Below, piece by piece: positions 61,649-64,000 of a stretch of 64,000 nt of DNA. The notes under the pieces were generated by a model. That model saw nothing but the letters and a program-made list of their open reading frames with translations. It made no database searches and was not told where the DNA came from. The first letter of the stretch is position 1. Each line of letters starts with the position of its first letter. The position numbers and the translations under genes were made by a program. Location: positions 7,647,811-7,711,810 of the forward strand of contig CM022673.1 in assembly GCA_012295275.1 (NCBI GenBank), written 5' to 3'. This DNA comes from Chrysomallon squamiferum. Lineage: Eukaryota > Mollusca > Gastropoda > Neomphalida > Peltospiridae.

Positions 61649-62927
61649 GCCCTGCACTACACATACAAAAATTATATATATATATATAGACACACACACA
61701 GACACACTTGGATTAACGACAAACTGAATGGCAGACTCAGTTAATAAGATGAAAGGAATTCTGAAATACAGAAATTTCTGTGTTTTACGACATAAGAATA
61801 TTGTCTACACAAAGTACATTCTCATTATAAGATTTTTGTAAATATTTTGCAAACATGTTATAATTTTTGTTAACGGCAGGTTATTATTTGAATTTGTAGT
61901 AACACATGCTATAGTATTGGTTGCCGTAACAGCATCAGTAGTAATGGACAAAACAAAGTTATTTTTAACAAAATGTTAACACGTTATTGCTGAATGAAAT
62001 CATTATGTATTGAAAAACTATGCTAAAGATATTTTCACAAATAATGTTTATATCTGTAGTCTTCTATATCAGTTACATGACATAATGTTGTTGCAGCAAT
62101 TTAAAATTTGTTTCCCACCCATTCATATCCGTAGACTCGTTTTCGTGATAAAAAAAGTCCAATATCTACCAATGAAATGAAAGCAGAATCAATATTTATG
62201 ACACTCTGATATTACCACTGTAGCTGGCTGACAGATATTTAAACGTTAGGTTCAGCCCGAATTATCTTGTAAGTATAGATATTTAAAATATAACTGCTCT
62301 TTGTACCTGTAATATAATTATTATTCACTTAAGGTTATACGTATTAATTATATTTTTATACACTGTATAAGTGATGTTAAAAACCTGTATATAACTAAAT
62401 ACAATACACAACAAATGTTTTTTTCTAAAATGATCTTTTTTACTGTTAAAATGTTCGGTAATTTAAAAATTTCTTCTAAAGACAAAAGATCGGAATGCAG
62501 CAGTATTAGGTCTGTGAGGAGAGGCAGAGGCAGATATGAGAGCCAGTGTCACATTTGACTATAAACCAAGTTTAAAATGTTTACATATCAAAATTACATC
62601 ATTGCAACTGTAGTGCAGTATTCTATTTGAAAACTAATATTTGCAACTTGAATGAAATTAATTGTCCAAGAGATCACAATATCATCAGAAAATAACCAAG
62701 AGGATATTTTTATTTAAATTTATAAAAAGACATATTGAACAATCAACACTGTCAGATAAACTGATGAAAATCAAAGTTACTTAACAATGAATGTAACATC
62801 TGTCTTTAGTTAACCTCAAGCTATCAAAGGAAAGTTCAAATTGTTATTCCTAATTAATCTTGTTCAAGTTTAATATGATATGTTACCTTATTTGTAGAAA
62901 AAGCGACCACTCAGAGACACTTTTACA

Positions 62928-63941
62928 ATGAACAACACGTCGATTAATTGTGACGTCATTTTGGCGAAATTCCCGCCACCTCCGCCGCCTGTGTTACCAG
63001 TTGTGAAATCTTTGTACTGTTTGCTTATTTTGACGTTCTCGCTGATAACGCTTATAGGAAATATTCTGGTAATTACTGCTGTTGCAATTTTTAAATCTCT
63101 GCAGAAACGTATTTATGCATTCGTCGTATCCATTGCTTGTGCAGACATTGGCGTTGCCGCTATTGTGATGCCTTTTCGACTGTATGAAGAATGGAATGGA
63201 GCGTGGTACCTTGGAAATTGGTGGTGTTTGACGGTAAACATGTTGGACGGAATATTTTGCTCCGTGTCTATAGGCACTTTGTGCTGTCTAGCAGTTGAGA
63301 GATATCTGGCCGTCTGTAAACCATTTCTGTACACTAAGCTGACAGCATTTGTAACCATTCTTGTCATAGTTGCCTGTTGGAGCATTTCCGGCGTTCTTTG
63401 GTGTGTTTTGATATTCAAAGAATACAGCATCATTGGATTAGAGGATCTTGCATTTTGTGCTTCGTTTGGAGCTTGTCCTTTCGTTTTAAATGTTACTTCT
63501 GCACTCGGCCTCAGCTTGTTAACGTTCTGGACGCCGTCTGCGATGATGCTGTTTTGTTACTGGAAGATACTTGCCACAGCAAACAGACATCGTCGTGCCA
63601 TACGAGAAACCATGATTTCGGACGAAGAGAAAAGGGCACACAATTCTTTCAGTAAGAAGACGAAGGCAGCAAAGACATTGGGAATTGTGATTGGATGTTA
63701 TTTTCTGTGTTGGCTACCATTTTTCGTTGTGCTTGCAGGTGACGTGGTAGAGAATTACCAGTGGCCCGTGCGTCTTAAAATATTTGTAATGTGGCTTGGA
63801 TATCTGAACTCCATGATGAACCCCTGTTTGTATTATATTTTTAGCGCAGAATTTAAAAAAGCTTTTAAAGTTATTTTACACTGTAAGAAAAACGCATTTC
63901 AAGACATGTCGATCTTCACTACAAATGTCGGTGACACTTAA
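62928..63941 (+). CDS. Class A (rhodopsin-like) GPCR, aminergic type
   Basis: Seven-transmembrane receptor of 337 aa in one uninterrupted ORF. A short extracellular N terminus has an N-glycosylation sequon (NNTS) and a run of six prolines. TM1 has GNILV; TM2 has ACAD; TM3 has WWCLTVNMLDGIF, placing the conserved Cys at 3.25 and an Asp at 3.32, the amine-binding acid; its end is ERYLAV (ERY in place of DRY). TM5 has the conserved Pro (WTPSAMMLFCY). TM6 has CWLPFF. TM7 has WLGYLNSMMNPCLYY, with the aminergic Trp 7.40 and Tyr 7.43 and an NPxxY motif. Intracellular loop 3 is short. It resembles 5-HT4-like or trace-amine-like receptors, but I cannot name an orthologue. The C-terminal tail is short, with Cys for possible palmitoylation. 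It probably sits in the plasma membrane and couples a biogenic amine to G proteins. Confidence 0.93.
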   Translation: MNNTSINCDVILAKFPPPPPPVLPVVKSLYCLLILTFSLITLIGNILVITAVAIFKSLQKRIYAFVVSIACADIGVAAIVMPFRLYEEWNGAWYLGNWWCLTVNMLDGIFCSVSIGTLCCLAVERYLAVCKPFLYTKLTAFVTILVIVACWSISGVLWCVLIFKEYSIIGLEDLAFCASFGACPFVLNVTSALGLSLLTFWTPSAMMLFCYWKILATANRHRRAIRETMISDEEKRAHNSFSKKTKAAKTLGIVIGCYFLCWLPFFVVLAGDVVENYQWPVRLKIFVMWLGYLNSMMNPCLYYIFSAEFKKAFKVILHCKKNAFQDMSIFTTNVGDT

Positions 63942-64000
63942 CGTGTTTTATTGTTTTCCTGCAATTAAACAATCAGTTGGTTCTGGTAAAATGTTTTGAT

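Larger units (their letters stand above)
56731..62927. other. Gene-poor intergenic region between CWF19L1 and the GPCR
   Basis: Both flanking genes point away from this 6.2-kb stretch. I see no convincing coding region. It holds a less AT-rich block with two palindromes (57870-58200), a CT-rich patch near 59035-59055, an AATA microsatellite, a duplicated CCTCATAATTTATTCTAAG (about 60998-61041) and a long inverted repeat. The promoters of both genes should lie here. A possible acceptor (TTTGTAG at about 62892-62898) just before the GPCR start hints at an upstream non-coding exon. Confidence 0.5.

Noticed and set aside
1-64000. tRNA or rRNA genes
   Set aside because: I looked for T-arm (GGTTCGA-type) motifs with matching acceptor stems and for rRNA blocks and found none that I could support by eye.

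Overview
This window is animal nuclear DNA. It is strongly AT-rich, has GT-AG spliced genes with long introns and many simple repeats, and shows no operon-like packing. The gene content (an ankyrin-repeat MAP3K19-type kinase, RPS11, NDUFV3, CWF19L1 and an aminergic-type GPCR) and the large AT-rich introns suggest an invertebrate bilaterian. A mollusc or other lophotrochozoan is my guess, but nothing in the sequence proves the phylum.

Layout. About 1-11.4 kb is upstream or 5'-UTR-intron sequence of the first gene, with a possible promoter near 745-780. From 11.48 to 29.54 kb on the + strand lies a 23-coding-exon MAP3K19 orthologue: N-terminal ankyrin repeats, a disordered linker mostly in one 4.26-kb exon, and a complete C-terminal STE-type kinase domain. 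Its probable long 3' UTR carries a 31-bp minisatellite. From 44.8 to 33.8 kb on the - strand lies RPS11 (uS17). Its last intron is about 9.2 kb and is packed with repeated box C/D snoRNA candidates on the host strand: nine relatives of SNORD35/U35 and six copies of a second, derived type. Most sit in five tandem units of about 1.5 kb. NDUFV3 (complex I subunit, + strand, 45.37-47.68 kb) is head-to-head with RPS11. CWF19L1 (- strand, 56.73-48.50 kb, 15 coding exons) converges on NDUFV3 and contains a probable U12-type AT-AA intron. About 6 kb of apparently gene-free DNA follows, with palindromes and a long inverted repeat. The window ends with an intronless class A GPCR ORF (62.93-63.94 kb).

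How the genes relate. They share no single pathway. RPS11 encodes a ribosomal protein, and its intron would supply snoRNAs that guide rRNA 2'-O-methylation, so host gene and cargo both serve the ribosome. NDUFV3 belongs to mitochondrial complex I, CWF19L1 to a spliceosome-associated or lariat-debranching-like family, MAP3K19 to stress-kinase signalling, and the GPCR probably to amine sensing.

Three apparent +1 frameshifts interrupt otherwise well-conserved reading frames: two in MAP3K19 and one in CWF19L1. Single-base insertion errors in the assembly are the simplest explanation, but each deserves a check. The most novel signal is the amplified U35-like snoRNA array inside RPS11.
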